Shown: piece by piece, positions 5,473 through 5,849 of the stretch
Layout: each line of letters begins with the position of its first letter
How positions within the stretch are numbered: the first letter of the stretch is position 1
NCBI GenBank assembly: GCA_024641255.1
Contig: JAHEDL010000107.1
Span: 1-5,849 of the forward strand
From: Pseudorhodobacter sp.
GTDB lineage: Bacteria > Pseudomonadota > Alphaproteobacteria > Rhodobacterales > Rhodobacteraceae
DNA: 5,849 nt
Direction of reading: 5' to 3'
Notes under the pieces: model-generated
Told to the model about the DNA's origin: nothing
The model's input: the letters and a program-made list of their open reading frames with translations, nothing else
The model's database searches: none
Made by a program: the position numbers and the translations under genes

Positions 5473-5849
5473 TACACCACAATCCATTGGTAAAGCCAGT
5501 TTTCGGTCAGTTTGCGGCCGTAGCCGCGCACATGTGCGCCCATCTCGATGACGGCGTCTTTGGTACCTTTTACGTCGATCACCAAGCGCCAGATGGGCTG
5601 CCCTGCGATCTTCGAAAGGGTTTGCGTTACGATCTCGCCGCCGGAAATGTTCAGGACGGGTTCGATCTTGGCGTCGTCGGGCAGGGTCGCCAGCAGGCCG
5701 CCGCCGAAGTCGACGACAAATTTGCGGCTGCCGTCGGTGTTTTCAACACCGGAAACACCGCCAACGCCCGCGCGGGTTTCGTAAACGAAGGCAAGATCTT
5801 CGTTCCAGTTCAGTTCCATCATGCCCCAACGCATGCGGTAGGCAAATTC
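5472..5849 (-). CDS. opgG: OpgG, periplasmic glucan biosynthesis protein, C-terminal part only
   Basis: The gene is cut by the window edge. The visible 125 residues run in the frame starting at base 5849 (EFAYRMRWG) to TAA at 5474-5472. The sequence fits the C-terminus of OpgG/OpgD: EFAYRMRWG, the RKFVVDFGGGLLATLPDDA block, PVLNISGGEI, WRLVIDVKG, and a final ENWLYQW, matching the 'SETWVYQW'-type ending of E. coli OpgG. This region forms the immunoglobulin-like C-terminal domain of the family; the larger N-terminal beta-sandwich and the signal peptide are outside the window. OpgG is a periplasmic protein required with OpgH for glucan backbone synthesis; its exact activity depends on the subgroup. 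The cluster favours OpgG over its paralogue OpgD. The stop overlaps the start of the next gene (TAATG), so the two are probably translationally coupled. The operon promoter must lie beyond the right edge. Confidence 0.92.
   Translation of the reverse strand, partial: EFAYRMRWGMMELNWNEDLAFVYETRAGVGGVSGVENTDGSRKFVVDFGGGLLATLPDDAKIEPVLNISGGEIVTQTLSKIAGQPIWRLVIDVKGTKDAVIEMGAHVRGYGRKLTENWLYQWIVV

Noticed and set aside
5472..5487. ATG five codons upstream as the opgI start
   Set aside because: It would overlap the end of opgG by 16 bases and has no Shine-Dalgarno; the TAATG start is more typical.

Overview
The window looks like chromosomal DNA of an alphaproteobacterium, most likely a member of the Rhodobacterales (Rhodobacter and relatives). 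The base composition is GC-rich, and the gene order opgG-opgI-opgH-opgC is the one described for Rhodobacter sphaeroides. This is housekeeping and envelope-biosynthesis DNA. I see no insertion sequence, phage gene, CRISPR array, tRNA or rRNA.

Layout. Bases 1-1601 (+) hold the 3' five-sixths or so of a fused cysNC gene for sulfate activation, closed by a strong intrinsic terminator. A 274-base gap follows, with that terminator, a possible promoter and a 17-nt perfect inverted repeat. It leads to a small lipoprotein gene of unknown function (1876-2325, +). From the other end, four genes run on the minus strand as one tight operon: the 3' part of opgG (5849-5472), a 57-codon opgI-like gene (5472-5299), opgH (5295-3490) and opgC (3497-2364). 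The lipoprotein gene and opgC converge on one hairpin (2350-2385) that can terminate both, and the opgC stop codon lies in its loop.

How the genes work together. CysN(D) plus CysC convert sulfate and ATP to APS and then PAPS in the cytoplasm. The opg cluster makes osmoregulated periplasmic glucans: OpgH is the inner-membrane UDP-glucose-dependent glucan synthase, OpgG is its periplasmic partner, OpgI is needed for backbone synthesis in R. sphaeroides, and OpgC adds succinyl groups. The lipoprotein points outward in the envelope, but no sequence evidence links it to the glucans.

The most interesting signals are post-transcriptional features of the opg operon. A single in-frame TAA separates opgI from opgH, so together they look like one OpgH cut in two. 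A long hairpin covers the opgC ribosome-binding region. A perfect 9-bp hairpin sits just inside opgH. The gene junctions overlap (TAATG, ATGCCTAA). I found no wholly new biological system; the genes belong to known families apart from the lipoprotein.
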